Source: Charina bottae | Taxonomy: Eukaryota > Chordata > Lepidosauria > Squamata > Charinaidae | Assembly (NCBI GenBank): GCA_023362775.1 | Contig: JALMGJ010000063.1 | Span: forward strand, 1,278,501 to 1,342,500 | Reading direction: 5' to 3' | Length of the DNA: 64,000 nucleotides | In this document: positions 44,426 to 55,380 of the stretch, piece after piece | Layout: each line of letters opens with the position of its first letter | Position numbering within the stretch: position 1 is the stretch's first letter | Position numbers and translations under genes: made by a program | Notes under the pieces: model-generated | Database searches by the model: none | Told to the model about the DNA's origin: nothing | The model's input: only the letters and a program-made list of their open reading frames with translations

Positions 44426-44444
44426 AAAATTTTTATGTATTTGT

Positions 44445-44528
44445 TTTATTTTTATTATTGTCTTCTGCACAGAGTTGTTGTCGAGATGGGCAGCTATATA
44501 AATTGATTAAATAAATAAATAAATAAAT
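44445..44528 (+). repeat. L2-type LINE/SINE tail
   Basis: GTCGAGATGGGCAGCTATAT followed by AAATTGATTAAATAAATAAA is the standard end of squamate L2-like elements. Only the last 80 bp or so is recognisable. Confidence 0.7.
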
Positions 44529-44654
44529 CTTCAGCTTACAGAAACACTGTTTTACATCTTATATAATAGTTATAGTAGAGAAGGGAACCTAAATCCAAAG
44601 CCAATATTCTTCTTGTGCGTAGCATCATAGGACTTTCACTTCACATTGTTCCAT

Positions 44655-44800
44655 GCAATCCTCCGGCAGACGTGCTGGAGATAATGCCTTCTCTGTCGTG
44701 GCACCTATTCTATGGAAGAGCATCCCTCCCCCGCAGAGACAGATGACCATAGGTCTATCAATTTCATCAACTTCCTTCAACTTCTCATAAAGAAAGGCAT
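44655..44800 (+). repeat. L2 LINE ORF2 C-terminal remnant
   Basis: AGACGTGCTGGAGATAATGC gives RRAGDNAFSVVAPILWKSIP, matching the conserved (R)SFSVVAPxLWNxLP motif at the C-terminus of L2-type ORF2. The following codons (TIGLSISSTSFNFS) match less clearly. No open gene remains. Confidence 0.65.
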
Positions 44801-44899
44801 AGGATTAGAAGCCACATGTACTTCCTCCAAAACCTGTAATCACTGTGGAACTTCCAAAGTAGCAATAGCATTTGGACTAAATAGTAGTAAATGAGTAGT

Positions 44900-45570
44900 A
44901 AATGCTTAAATTGAAGGAACTGCCAGGAAGCACTCTGAGTTAAATCAAACTTGTTTTAATTCTGCAAAAGTTCAACTTGCCTCTGGTGAGGGATTCTGGG
45001 AACTGTAATTCTGCAAATCTGCTACTCCTGCTTTTATTTATAAAACCAGTATTTAAATATATAGATATTGAAGTCTACCCATGGTCATACTTGAATCCTA
45101 GCCCTAACAATATTTTAAAGAAATCAGTACATACATTAAACACTTTATTATTAACAAGGCAGCAATACTTTGATTAGTCTATGTTAATGTTATAGATTAA
45201 CTGCAGTTTTCCTTTTTAATTTATAGTGATGATGTTTATAATTACTGGATTCAGACTACAAACAATTGTTCCTTGAGTTCTACCATGGTCAAATTTCAGA
45301 ACAATCCTTTTTTCTACTTACAGCGAAAGAGAACGTGTTGTCCATAAGTATCTACTACTTTCTTCCTCATTGAGTGGAACCTACAGTATGTGCCAATAGG
45401 TTGCTGCTCTTTACTTCATTAGCCATTGGGACCTCATGCTCATGCTATCCAACTGAAGAGAAAAAACTGGCTATTGTGACATCATATGCTGATGTTGCAC
45501 TTGGGGGATACACCTAAGGCTTTCAGAGACCACAGATAACTGTGAAGCCTCAGCTGTGGTTTGCTGATTT
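44900..45570. other. No gene recognised
   Basis: Unique-looking AT-rich sequence. Confidence 0.45.
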
Positions 45571-45574
45571 GTTT

Positions 45575-45735
45575 TATTTGTTTATTTTATGAACAACATT
45601 TTTATACCTCCCACTTATAGAGGCTCTGGGCAGTTTACCAGGCAAAAACATCAATACAAAATCAAAGCATTCCCTAAATGATAATGTTTTGTTTTGTTGC
45701 TTCTGACTCTTCATGATCTCATGGACATAATTTTG
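45575..45735 (-). repeat. Old L2 tail and BovB/SINE tail remnants
   Basis: TTATACCTCCCACTTATAGAGG CTCTGGGCAGTTTACC is the complement of an L2-type tail (GGTAAACTGCCCAGAGCCTC). Directly after, TTGTTGCTTCTGACTCTTCA and TGATCTCATGGAC resembles the complement of a BovB-type end. Both are heavily diverged. Confidence 0.5.
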
Positions 45736-46334
45736 CAAGGTCTGTATCTCATTAATGCTTATTAGAATTTTTATAAGCTTCTGTCATCAGTGATAGTACT
45801 TAGCTACTTTGTCTTCTGTCAATCTCATTTTTGATTGCCTTTGATTTATCTAAGCATCAGACTTTTCCAAGCACCTCTTTCCAAGGGATATTACATGATG
45901 TGTCCAATATCTGTGTTTCTAATAAGCAGTCTGCTTTTATTCCATATTCCTCTCTCAAGGAAACAGTGGTCTGATGTCTGTGAAATGCCAACTTCTTTCA
46001 GAACAGATGTTCCCAAATGGCCTTGTTTTTGCTGTTTTCTCTATACACAGATGTGTGGAAAAGCCCAAGGTCTTGGAATTTGTTTTCTGTCTTCATGTGT
46101 AATGATAGGGGAGCTGCTGAAAATATGGTAATAGTTGTTGGCTATATATGAGGAACAGAAAAATCTATTTCTAAGAGGTATAGTGAAACTTAGAGGCAGA
46201 AAATTTTCAGTGGGTGGCTACAGGATAAGGAAATATTGCTACATACATATCTTGCGTGTAAGGTCAAAGGCATCTTCAGGGCTTAGTTTGGAAGAAGATA
46301 GTGCTTGCAATCCACCTTGCATTTCCCCCCATGT

Positions 46335-46522
46335 CCACTGTGGGCTTAGAAGCTAAGTGCAGTCAGGCCTGGTTAGTACTTGGATGAGAAACGTCCAAGA
46401 AATGTAAGGGCTGTGAGCTAGACTTGAGGGTTGGAAAGCCATCCTGGAAGAAGTCAGTGGCAAACTACTTTTGTATTGTTTCCACAAAACCTACATGGAT
46501 GTGTCAAGTGTGATTTGACCAG
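46335..46522 (+). mobile_element. 5S-rRNA-derived SINE, copy 2
   Basis: GGGCTTAGAAGCTAAGTGCA, GTCAGGCCTGGTTAGTACTT and GGATGAGAAAC match the middle and 3' part of 5S rRNA, including the internal promoter region. The body (GGCAAACTACTTTTGTATTG) and end (GTCAAGTGTGATTTGACC) match squamate 5S SINEs, whose end reads CTGTGACTTGACGG. It is clearer than the copy at 20846-21020. The 5' part of the 5S sequence is degenerate, so it is not a 5S gene. Confidence 0.82.
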
Positions 46523-47820
46523 GGGTCAAATGTGATTTTAAGGAGACTTTACCTTAAAAGTTCCCTAAGTTATATATTTTTCCATATGTACAATTTATCT
46601 GGATTGCATTGAGTGATAACTAAGAGCTTTTCTAGTATTTCCATTACAGAAATCTGTTCCTCTGATAATTGGATCTAGAGTTCTGATCTGTTCTTAGATT
46701 TACCACGTGCTTGCTTATTTGTCCCAAGAAGCATGCTGCATGAGCTTTCATATCTTCTGCTTCCCTTAACTTTCCACGATTCACTATTAGAAAATGGAAT
46801 ATTCTTGTTCAGTATGAATGGAACCAACAGCAATTCTTTAAAATGATGGATGAAGTCATTTCCCCCCCCTCTCTGGCAGCAGTTATATTTCTCAGTGACA
46901 CAGGAGGAAGAAGCAAACATTTAGGAGGAGCAACAGTCTTCCACTTCTTTAAAAAAATAGACAGATATTTCCAGACCTCAGGTAATTTTTCTGCCAGAAA
47001 AAAATGTGACTTACCTAAAGATCTGGCCTTTGTACAGAATCCCCATTGTTCAAGATGTGGCTCTTAAGTACAGTAGTAAAGATGTGGATGGATAGATCAT
47101 CAGCAAGCAGGTCAAAGTTTGCCTGAGTTGAAACAACTCTTTGGCCAGACAATCTGGATCCTGTTTGTCTCTTGAGCCAGGTAGCCAGTTGTATATGTTT
47201 GAACATAATGTTTTACTTCTCCCTTTCATCCTGCTTGCTTTTTTAACTACTTGGTTGCTACTATTTGCCCATAGAAGTTGTACTGGTAGCATATATAATT
47301 CACATCAAAGCAGGGCTGGGGAAGCTTTTTGTGCTGAGCACAATGCCTGGATGTCCCAGTCAGTGACTGAGAGGTGTGTTTCAGCAACATCTGTGGGTCC
47401 TGGGTTTCCAATCCCTTCTTCTAATCATAATCACCTCTCTGTTGCTGTAACAGATCACTGATTTAAAAATGACTTTTCAGAAGGTGTTTTTTCCTTAAGC
47501 ATACTAAGTTATACCAGCTATAAAACATAGACAAATCCCAGAGCTTGTCTTTTAAAATATTTGAAACTGGGCTCTTGATATCCAATTAGTGTTTTGTAAA
47601 GCCAAGAGCCTGCTTCCTTATAACCTCATGCAGTAAACAAAGGCAAGGGGTCAGTAACTTTCCAGATATTGCTGAATTCTGATTTCTATTATCCCCTGTC
47701 ACAATCTCCAGATGGACGGCCAGGTTGTATTCTAACCTAGGTCATTCAACAAAACATTCACTTTCACAGATTCCTGATGCCAGATTCAGCTGTTAATCTC
47801 TTAATAAATAAGCATAGACA
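46523..47820. other. No gene recognised
   Basis: Unique-looking sequence. Short phrases at 47290-47345 and 47645-47720 may be decayed MITE pieces, but no ends can be placed. Confidence 0.45.
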
Positions 47821-47822
47821 AT

Positions 47823-48330
47823 TCATACTCTGTGGAGTCCATGGTGCTCTCTGAGCCTTGTTGTTTTCTTGTAGATGTTTCATTGCCAGGCTAGGCAACA
47901 TCTTCAGTGCGAAAAGGGAGTGGGACTTGCTCTCTGTTTATATACCCTGGTTTGTCCTGCTTGTGTTGGTGGAGGTGTTGTTCTCTCCTTAGGAGTTCCT
48001 TGATTGGGCTGTTGTTTGCTGCTTGGTTGATTGACTGAGTTAATAGTTCCTTGATTAGGGTATATTGTGTTGTTTGGTTGCTCCTCTGGTGATAATCTAT
48101 TTTTCTATTCTAATAATTCATACTCTATTTTCAAACACAGAGCTGTTTTTCCAAATGTTTAGTGTTCCAGTGCCATGTCTTGTTTGATTATTTTGGTGGC
48201 TTTGATGCTTAGATCATAGTAGTGGGGTTGCAGTCTGGACCAGCTGCCTTGAATCTCCAGGCTACAGAACAGTGTATTGTTCTCTGTATCCCACCTAGTC
48301 ATCACTTGGGTTCTCCTCTGGTAATAAGTT
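47823..48330 (-). mobile_element. Penelope-like element terminal (pLTR) fragment
   Basis: Minus-strand reading gives CCAAGCAGCAAACAACAGCCC, AAACCAGGGTATATAAACAG AGAG, then the hammerhead-like core and GAAAACAACAAGGCTCAGAG AGC. This order (T-rich/A-rich leader, TATATAAACAGAGAGCAAG, hammerhead, AACAACAAGGCTCAGAGAGC) is how I recall squamate Penelope-like terminal sequence. No reverse transcriptase or GIY-YIG frame is present, so it is a 5'-truncated or solo terminal part. The family call rests on the hammerhead and memory of this phrase. Confidence 0.6.
47862..47915 (-). ncRNA. Hammerhead-ribozyme-like motif in Penelope fragment
   Basis: On the minus strand the core CTGAAGA (47907-47901) is followed by a stem-loop (TTGCC-TAGCCT-GGCAA, with one G-T pair below) and then GAAAC (47881-47877). 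CUGANGA and GAAA are the invariant hammerhead blocks, and the seventh core position is free to vary. After GAAAC comes ATC, a permitted NUH cleavage site. Helix III (C to A) and helix I each contain a mismatch where a CpG or TpG change fits, so activity is doubtful. In Penelope-like elements such ribozymes cut the multimeric RNA. Confidence 0.6.
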
Positions 48331-48932
48331 TAACTACAGTGTAAACCTGTGCATATTTACTCACAGCAAAGTTCAGCAATGAAGTTATTTCCAGGGTAGT
48401 GTGCATAGAAGGTTATAGGATGAGTTAATGACCAGACTTTTTAAAGGATAGAAGTGTTGCACTCATTAAAAGTGACATATGATGGTACATATCTAAGCAC
48501 AAGACATTCCAAGATGAACCAGGTTGCAAAGGGATCTCATTCCAACACGTTTCTTGTAATCCTTGAAGTTATGGTATGGGCATAGCCAGCTACAGTTCAG
48601 TGATATCTACAAAGGTGAATGACCTCTGCAGATTAATAGAGAATCATCAATTACCACCAATGCTACAACCCTGGGGTAATTCAACATTGGTCTTAAAAAG
48701 AGAACTTAGGAGAATGAAAGACTGAGGTCTCATCTCCTATCCCATTGAAGTTCATTTCAGAGAGCTCGCCTGAACCTCTCTCCACCTTTTGTCACTTTTG
48801 GTATCTGTAGTTTGTGTGATTGTGAGAGCGTATGAGATGCTATGTTGCTCAAAAAATGTTTAAAATCTACCAGTAAACTCCTGGTGTTAATGGGTGCATT
48901 TACTGAGTTTGTTCTAGTGCTGCATAAAAAGA
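48331..48932. other. No gene recognised
   Basis: Unique-looking sequence between the Penelope fragment and a SINE remnant. Confidence 0.45.
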
Positions 48933-49038
48933 TTTCCGCGGAAGCATCTTCGGACAACGTTGGCTCTTTGGCTAACAAACAGCGATGAGCACCGGCCCCT
49001 AGTTGGACACAACTGTGTGGGGGAACCTTTACCTTTTT
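48933..49038 (+). mobile_element. Type I SINE, 3' fragment
   Basis: TTTCCGCGGAAGCATCTTCG and CTCTTTGGCTAACAAACAGC lead to a diverged tail (AGTTGGACACAACTGTGTGG GGGAACCTTTACC). Only the last 105 bp remain. Confidence 0.85.
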
Positions 49039-49039
49039 A

Positions 49040-50710
49040 CTAGTGGAGGTCAGGTTTCTTTTAATTAAAAAAAACTATTCACAGAACTGCTTGACACCTT
49101 TACTCCTTAGGAAAATGATCCACGTTGATGCTGTTCATGATCTTGCTAGCTACACTGGCCTGGGATTATTGGACAAATGGCATTTGTGGTGGTTTGGATC
49201 TATAGAACTTTGATGGATTCGTAAGTAGTCCAAGAGGAAGGTGGTCAGGGTTGAGCAGTGGGCAGATGTTAGGTGAGCTTAAAGAAGCTCCCTTTAGATT
49301 TAGACCATCATGATTTTGCTTTCTTCAAGCCTTTCAGATCTACACAGTGACTCTCCATGTTGTTGAACTCAGCATGGCAGTTGGTAGCTGAAAGAAAGAG
49401 AGCTCTCAGTGTGTCATATCCAGATAAAATTTCTTGTCCCTGATTGCCTCTTCTCCCATCCATTGGGAAGCGTTGGTGGATGAATGTTAAACATTGATCT
49501 CAACAGCCTAGAGCTGTGGAAGGATTTAATTAACACCCCCCAGTATTATATATTTGTTTTTTTATGCTTTTGATTGTAAGATATGGTTTTGCCCAATCAA
49601 GTATTCTGGAATTTTTGATTCATGGACATTTTTCAGAAGGTATATTTGCTCTGGGATTTTTGTACATTCTTTGGCTTGGATTGGACTGAAGTCTTGCAAA
49701 GTTGGATTTTTATAGAACATGGGGAAATAATATGTTTGACAAAACCTTGTGCGTCATTTGGATCTTCAAGTAAAGAAAGTCGGTATACATTGAAGATAAC
49801 TGGACTGTGGGTATGAAGTAAAGCAAAGGAGATGAACCATGTAATTAGTTAATTTTACTGCTGCATGACTTCAATGTAACATGGCTTCAATGCTTAAAAA
49901 AACTTGGTTTATAACATCCTGTGAAAGTCAAACTGCTTTTGATTGAAAAAGCAACATTAATTTTGATTCCCATTATGGGCTCATTTTAGTTACTTCTGGA
50001 GACATACAACTTTTCAATCAGGAAAAAACAGTTCATCAGATGCTATTAGAACTGACTTTTTTTTTTAAAAAAAGTAAAAGCAATTGGACCAAAAAAAGAC
50101 ATAGTCTGTTTTTCCCCCCAAACATAAAATTCACAACCATGCCCAAGTAGACGGGGCATTGTTAGAATCTTTAAAAAAATCTGAAGGAATATGAATTGAT
50201 CTATCTTGAAGCATAATGCTGAAACAGCCAAATATTCAACATTTTAATTAAACATATTGAAAAAGAGCTTTCATCTGGCACTTGTTCAAACATCTTGTCA
50301 AGAGACTTAACACTTGCCAATTGTGAAAACATTTTACCCAGCCACGGCTTATCAGATTGGTGAACTCTATAATTGATTGAGCATACTTTTTTTTTTGTAG
50401 GTCAGAGCATTCGTGTTCAGATACACGGCAGTCGCATAACTGGATATATTCTGAATACAGAAGGAGCAGAGAACATCTTTTTTTAATTGTAGGAATATCC
50501 TGTATTGTTGGGGTAAGCTAGAGAACTACTCATTCTTCAAATCTGTATTGCAGCAGCATTTCTGTAGCTCTGAGGAAAGCCTTTGAAGATGAAATCCAAG
50601 GGAGGCATTTTGTATCTCACAACCTATTCATGATACTTTAGCACAGATAAACAAATTCAGGGATTTCCCCCCCCCCCCAGCATCAAATCAGTGCTGACCA
50701 TAGGGGGATA
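49040..50710. other. No gene recognised
   Basis: Unique-looking AT-rich sequence with short T, A and C runs (for example the C run at 50667-50678). Confidence 0.45.
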
Positions 50711-50711
50711 A

Positions 50712-50843
50712 CAAAAGCAAGATGGCGGTCATGGCAGTGCAAGCCAAGCCCCACATCTTTGTTCATGCATGCAATGTTGACTCATGTGCAAAAGGGGTGG
50801 GGCTTGGATTGCACTGCCATGACCACCATCTTGATTGTTTTTA
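50712..50843. mobile_element. Palindromic MITE-like element
   Basis: Left arm AAGATGGCGGTCATGGCAGT GCAAGCCAAGCCCCAC (50719-50754) pairs with right arm GTGGGGCTTGGATTGCACTG CCATGACCACCATCTT (50797-50832), about 36 bp with few mismatches, around a 42-bp centre. Similarity continues weakly outward (GGGGGATAACAAAAG / TTGTTTTTACTGCCTCCC). No target duplication was identified. It is probably a foldback DNA element. Confidence 0.7.
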
Positions 50844-50862
50844 CTGCCTCCCTGCAGATGTC

Positions 50863-52912
50863 ACTGCATCCAATACTTAGTAATTGCTCTGCTTGAACCA
50901 GTTACATTATTGAGCTCACAGTTATATGTCATATTATTGTTCTATTTGAATTGACGATGTATTAAGCTCCATCTATGCCTGTAGGTCTTTGTGAAGAACC
51001 AGTAGGGTGGGTCCTTATGCTAACAATTTAAAATATGGTAGACACAGAAATAAACAGAGGAAGGAAAAAATAGAAGATATATGGGCCTAATGTTAGTTGG
51101 ACGTCCATTGGCTTAATTAATTAAAACATATACCAGAGGAACAAGCTAAAGCTGTTTCCCCCAACCTTGTGCCCTCCAAGTGCACTTGAACTCTCCCCAA
51201 TCTCCTGGAAAGTGTCAGGTTAGGCTTAAGAAAGGTTAAGTTATGAGGAAAACCTTAAATAAGAGATCATGGAAGTTGTGGGTCAGTAAGGGAAAATGGG
51301 CAGAGTCATTTCACAGAGCTGAAGTTCTTTAGATGGCAAAGTGTAGTATATCCAAGTGAACAAAAGTTATAGAGAAGTGCACTGGTATAAAAATACTGAG
51401 GGAAGTGAAGGTAACAGTTCTGAAGTTTGTGCGGGGCTAGTTGTTGACAGAAAGCCAGCGAAAGGAAATAAGAATCAATTCACGTTGTCAGAATGATGGA
51501 CAAATGAATGTATGGTACTAGCGTTGCATGTATGTGCCTACTGGAAAGTGAAAGTCCAGAGCAAAGGGTGGTTTTTTTTAAAGGGTGTTGTTTCTGTGAA
51601 GTTATAAAGGGAGGCATGAATGTAGGGAGGCAAAGGAGAAAGAAGAGCCAAATATTGGTTTCACACATTGTGCTAAGCCACGTTTTGCCTTCATCATGCT
51701 TTGTTGAATGATCCCCAATTGACTGAGTTCACATATCATGTTGAGCCATATGCCATGACATACAAACTGGGTCTGTAACTAAGTTCACCCAACATGTTAA
51801 TCCCAAACGTAACCTAATGTGTGTCAAAGAGAAGGTCCCAATTTTCCTAGTGATCAAAACATGGTAATATGTCAGGGATGGAGAGTGAAAGCTTGGGAGA
51901 GAAAATGTGAAATGTTGTGTTGGACATATTGGGCCAGAGATGATGGTGAATTATCCAAGGAGAAACATCAGAGCAGCAGTTGGAGATGTGGCACTGGACG
52001 GATGATGAAAAGTCTTGGCCAGCTGCAATGTTGGGTTAGATAATTTGGTCTTGTAGACTGAACAGAAGACAATGTCCTGTGTTCTTAAGAACTCAATTAT
52101 CCCACCTTTAGAATGCTGGCAGGAAATACAAACCCTACTACAGCTACAGTTTCATTTGACTTTAAACATGTACAAACCCGTGACAGGCAGTATATATTGG
52201 TCAGCTGCATATGAGGTATGCAGTGTATCAGCAGAGTAAAAAGGTTCATTTGAGAGTGGGGTTAATATTCACAGTTCAATTTACAGTGGCCCATAATAGC
52301 TGAAGCCTACTGTGAAATCCACATCCCACTCAAAAAGTTCTCTTTGTCAAGCCAACTGTGATTTTTGGCTGAGGAAGGGAAGTGGGTATGCAAAACAAAG
52401 CTCTTTTTACTAGTCAAATGTTTACAGTGCAAACAAATTCAACTATGCATTACTTCAAATTGAAAATGAACTGACCAAAATTCCATTCTAGTGTCCTTAT
52501 TGTTTGCTTTCTTGTTTCCAGAGGAGATTGGAATTTTGCTAGGGAAACACTATAGGAAGAAAGGTGATCAGTACAGGAAGGTAGCAAAATTGGCAGAATT
52601 AAATGCCTATTTGCTTAATTTCATTTCCAGCACAAGAGATTTGTTTTAAATGGAAGCTGCAGTGTAGGTTTATTTTATGTCTCCAGGATTACAGTGTGGC
52701 ATGTGCTATGAAATATAGGATTCAGAATGAAATGCTGAAGGAGCATGTTCTGATAAGTTTAAAGGACAGGAATCTAAGGAATTCTTATTTTATTATATGA
52801 GAGAAGGAAGCTGATGATCATGCAGCACTTCTAAGGTGCTTGGCAGTCACAGATATTATCTTAATTATCTTTATCCTTTATTGTGGTAGGAGAGTGATAG
52901 GATCCCTTGTTA
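50863..52912. other. No gene recognised
   Basis: Unique-looking. ORFs of 62-74 codons have no recognisable motif. A weak MITE-like phrase (CCAACCTTGTGCCCTCCAAG) lies near 51161. Confidence 0.45.
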
Positions 52913-52914
52913 TT

Positions 52915-53168
52915 AGCCCTTCAAGGTAGTCCAGAGAAGAAGCACAACAATGAGTACTAACTCCATCTTTATTGTAAGGTTACATTAACAGAATCTTGCA
53001 AGACTGAAAATATTTCTCCCCTCCTCTCCTTTTATTCTCTAGAAAACCAGAGAGGGTCCCTTCTGAAATGCTTCCTATGCCCTCCCCTCCTATGTGGACT
53101 GAGATATATTTTACATGACGGTTGTCCAGTCTGTGGCTCTTCCTCCTGTCTCCCAAGGTCATTCCCAC
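52915..53168 (-). repeat. LTR-like interspersed repeat, copy 2
   Basis: The sequence aligns with 9334-9588 along its whole length (CAAGGTAGTCCAGAGAAGAA; CTTTATTGTAAGGTTACATT; GGCTCTTCCTCCTGTCTCCC). On the minus strand it starts TGTGGGAATGACC and includes ACAATAAAGATGG, a polyadenylation-type signal. Two copies 43 kb apart with matching limits define a real dispersed family; solo LTR is the best guess. Confidence 0.58.
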
Positions 53169-53177
53169 AGACTGTTA

Positions 53178-53590
53178 TACTTGTATTGAAAATAGAATGT
53201 TGAGGCTGTTAAATGGGCAGTTTCAGAAGACCCCATATTGATAAGTGAAATGACTTGGCCTATGAATGCCTAACTTCTCTATGCCCATAAGACCTGCCTT
53301 GGTCTTTGGGTGGCATTGTCCTCCAAAAAGTGAATAAGTCCAGGGGGAAAACTAAGCTGGATTTAAATCACATTAAATGTAGATATGTACTGTATTATGA
53401 CTATTCTCTATACATGTAATATTTTCTCTGTTGGTTCACATTAAAAATGAGGATTTGGCTGCAACTTTTGAAGGGTCTCTAAATGTAACACTTTTTGGAA
53501 GTGGGGAACATGAATCCCTGCAGCATTAGGCTAACTCCTGTGGTTTAGCCTGCAGGTTCAGAAATATCATGTAACAATGTTTTGTTAGTA
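53178..53590. other. No gene recognised
   Basis: Unique-looking sequence. Confidence 0.4.
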
Positions 53591-53597
53591 GTGGAAT

Positions 53598-53830
53598 GAG
53601 AGCCAGTTGGTGTACTGGTTAAGGCATCAGGCTAGAAACCGGGAGACCATGAGTTCTAGTCCTGCCTTAGGCATGAAGCCAGCTGGGTGACCTTGGGCCA
53701 GCCACTTTCTCTCAGCCCTAGGAAGAAGGCAATGGCAAACCGCTTCTGAAAAACCTGCCAAGAAAACTGCAAGGACTTGTCCAGGCAGTCTCTGAGAATC
53801 AGACACGATTGAATGGATTAAAAAAAAAAA
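53598..53830 (+). mobile_element. BovB-tailed tRNA SINE (type II), full length
   Basis: The head GAGAGCCAGTTGGTGTACTG carries an A box (TGGTGTACTGGTT); GAGTTCTAGTCCTGCC is the B box. The body has GTGACCTTGGGCCAGCCACT, and the end GAATCAGACACGATTGAATG GATT resembles the BovB end, with an A tail. AGTGGAAT (53590-53597) and AGTGGAAC (53833-53840) are the probable target duplication. This is the reference copy for the type II family here. Confidence 0.94.
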
Positions 53831-53840
53831 GGAGTGGAAC

Positions 53841-54267
53841 AAGGAATATAATAGATTCAGATCAAGTGGGAGAATACTAGCAATATTCTTGTGATGGTGA
53901 TCTTTGTTTATGTGTATTCTCTGCTATTGAACTGCCACGGTGTTACAGAAGGCATTGTAGCATAATCCCTGTTTGATGCAGGTAGTTCAAAACTGGAGAA
54001 CCTTCAACAGATAGTTGTCAAGCTTGGGTGTGTGAAAAAAAATCCCTACCCCGTTAAGAAAAAACTATCTCTCTACTCAATACTTGGCTGCATATTTGAA
54101 CTGCTGAGATATTCCAAGTTCAGCTAAAATGTATCCCCTGTAACATATCCCTATTAGATCTATGTAGTTCTAATCCTGTTGTGCAGTGTGCCAGAGAACA
54201 TGTATTTGCCTACTACATATTTAGTTGAATCTTATATAGAGCCTTTTCAATCATTAAATGGCCCCTA
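53841..54267. other. No gene recognised
   Basis: Unique-looking sequence. Confidence 0.4.
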
Positions 54268-54278
54268 GGTGCTAAGAC

Positions 54279-54868
54279 TCTAGGCGCAAAGATTACTGCA
54301 GACGCTGACTGCAGCCAGGAAATCAGAAGACGTCTACTTCTTGGGAGGAGAGCAATGGCAAATCTTGATAAAATAGTTAAGAGCAGAGACATCACACTGA
54401 CAACAAAGGTCCGCATAGTTACAGCAATGGTATTCCCTGTAGTAACCTATGGCTGCGAGAGCTGGACCATAAGGAAGGCTGAGCGAAGGAAGATAGATGC
54501 TTTTGAACTGTGGTGTTGGAGGAAAATTCTGAGAGTGCCTTGGACTGCAAGAAGATCAAACCAGTCCATACTCCAGGAAATCAAGCCAGACTGCTCACTT
54601 GAGGGAATGATATTAAAGGCAAAACTGAAGTACTTTGGCCACATAATGAGAAGACAGGATACCCTGGAGAAGACGCTGATGATAGGGAAAGTGGAAGGCA
54701 AAAGGAAGAGGGGCCGACCAAGGGCAAGATGGATGGATGGTATTCTGGAGGTGACGGACTCAACCATTGGGGAGCTGGGGATGGTGACGGCCGACAGAAA
54801 GCTCTGGCGTGGACTGGTCCATGAAGTCACGAAGAGTCGGAAACGACTGAACGAATAAACAACAAAAA
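54279..54868 (+). mobile_element. RTE/BovB LINE, copy D, 5' truncated
   Basis: The flanks GGTGCTAAGAC (54268-54278) and GGTACTAAGAC (54869-54879) form an 11-bp duplication with one mismatch. The 590-bp copy starts in the C-terminal part of the ORF and ends GACTGAACGAATAAACAACA AAAA, as in copies A-C. It is on the opposite strand to the other BovB copies. Confidence 0.95.
54285..54858 (+). pseudogene. BovB C-terminal ORF fragment (copy D)
   Basis: The frame remains open to the natural stop (SRKRLNE, TAA at 54856-54858). It contains ANLDKIVKSRDITLTTKVRI, GCESWTIRKAERRKIDAFEL and FGHIMRRQDTLEKTLMIGKV. It corresponds to the last 190 or so residues of the copy B protein. There is no reverse transcriptase core, so it is inert. 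The lack of frameshifts shows a recent origin. Confidence 0.93.
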
Positions 54869-54884
54869 GGTACTAAGACAAAAA

Positions 54885-55380
54885 GGGACGCGGTAGCTGA
54901 GCAGGTTAAACAGCTGAGCTGTAGGCTGCCGATCAGTAGGTCGGCAGTTCGAACCCCGCGTGGCAAGGTGAGCTCTCGTCGTTAATCCTAGCTCCTGTCA
55001 ACCCAGCAGTTCGAAAGCTTAGCAAGTAGATAAATGGGTACCACCTTAAAAGTGGGCTAATTTGCTGGCGTCCTGTCGGGAAGTCAGCTCCGCCTGAGGA
55101 GAGGATTGGAGGGAGATCAAATGACGGTGGTGATGACGAACCCGGATGTGACAGCTACAGGACGTCAGCAGCCGGCTCAAGGCATTGTGGGAATTGTAGT
55201 CCAGAGGCTAATAGAGTCGGTTCCCTTACCCCTCTTCCTTCACACGCGGTGATTTGTAAATTTGGTGCATTGTATAATTTGAAGTGTATATATGATTGTA
55301 AGCCGCCTAGAGTCCTCCACTAGGGAGGGGATAGGCGGGGTATAAATATCACTATAAATAAATTAAATAAATAAATAAGA
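54885..55380 (+). mobile_element. Composite tRNA SINE with L2-type tail (type III)
   Basis: A tRNA-like head has an A box (TAGCTGAGCAGG) and B box (GCAGTTCGAACCCC). Its neighbouring body (AGCAGTTCGAAAGCTTAGCA, AGTAGATAAATGGGTACCAC) is related to type I. After that comes sequence not in type I (CGTCCTGTCGGGAAGTCAGC; GCATTGTGGGAATTGTAGTC). The end is GTAAGCCGCCTAGAGTCCTC, GGGGTATAAAT and (AAAT)n, an L2-type tail. It therefore joins a type I-like head to a different 3' module. Confidence 0.85.

Noticed and set aside
46345..46395. 5S rRNA gene
   Set aside because: Only the middle and 3' part resemble 5S rRNA and a SINE body follows; no complete 120-bp gene.
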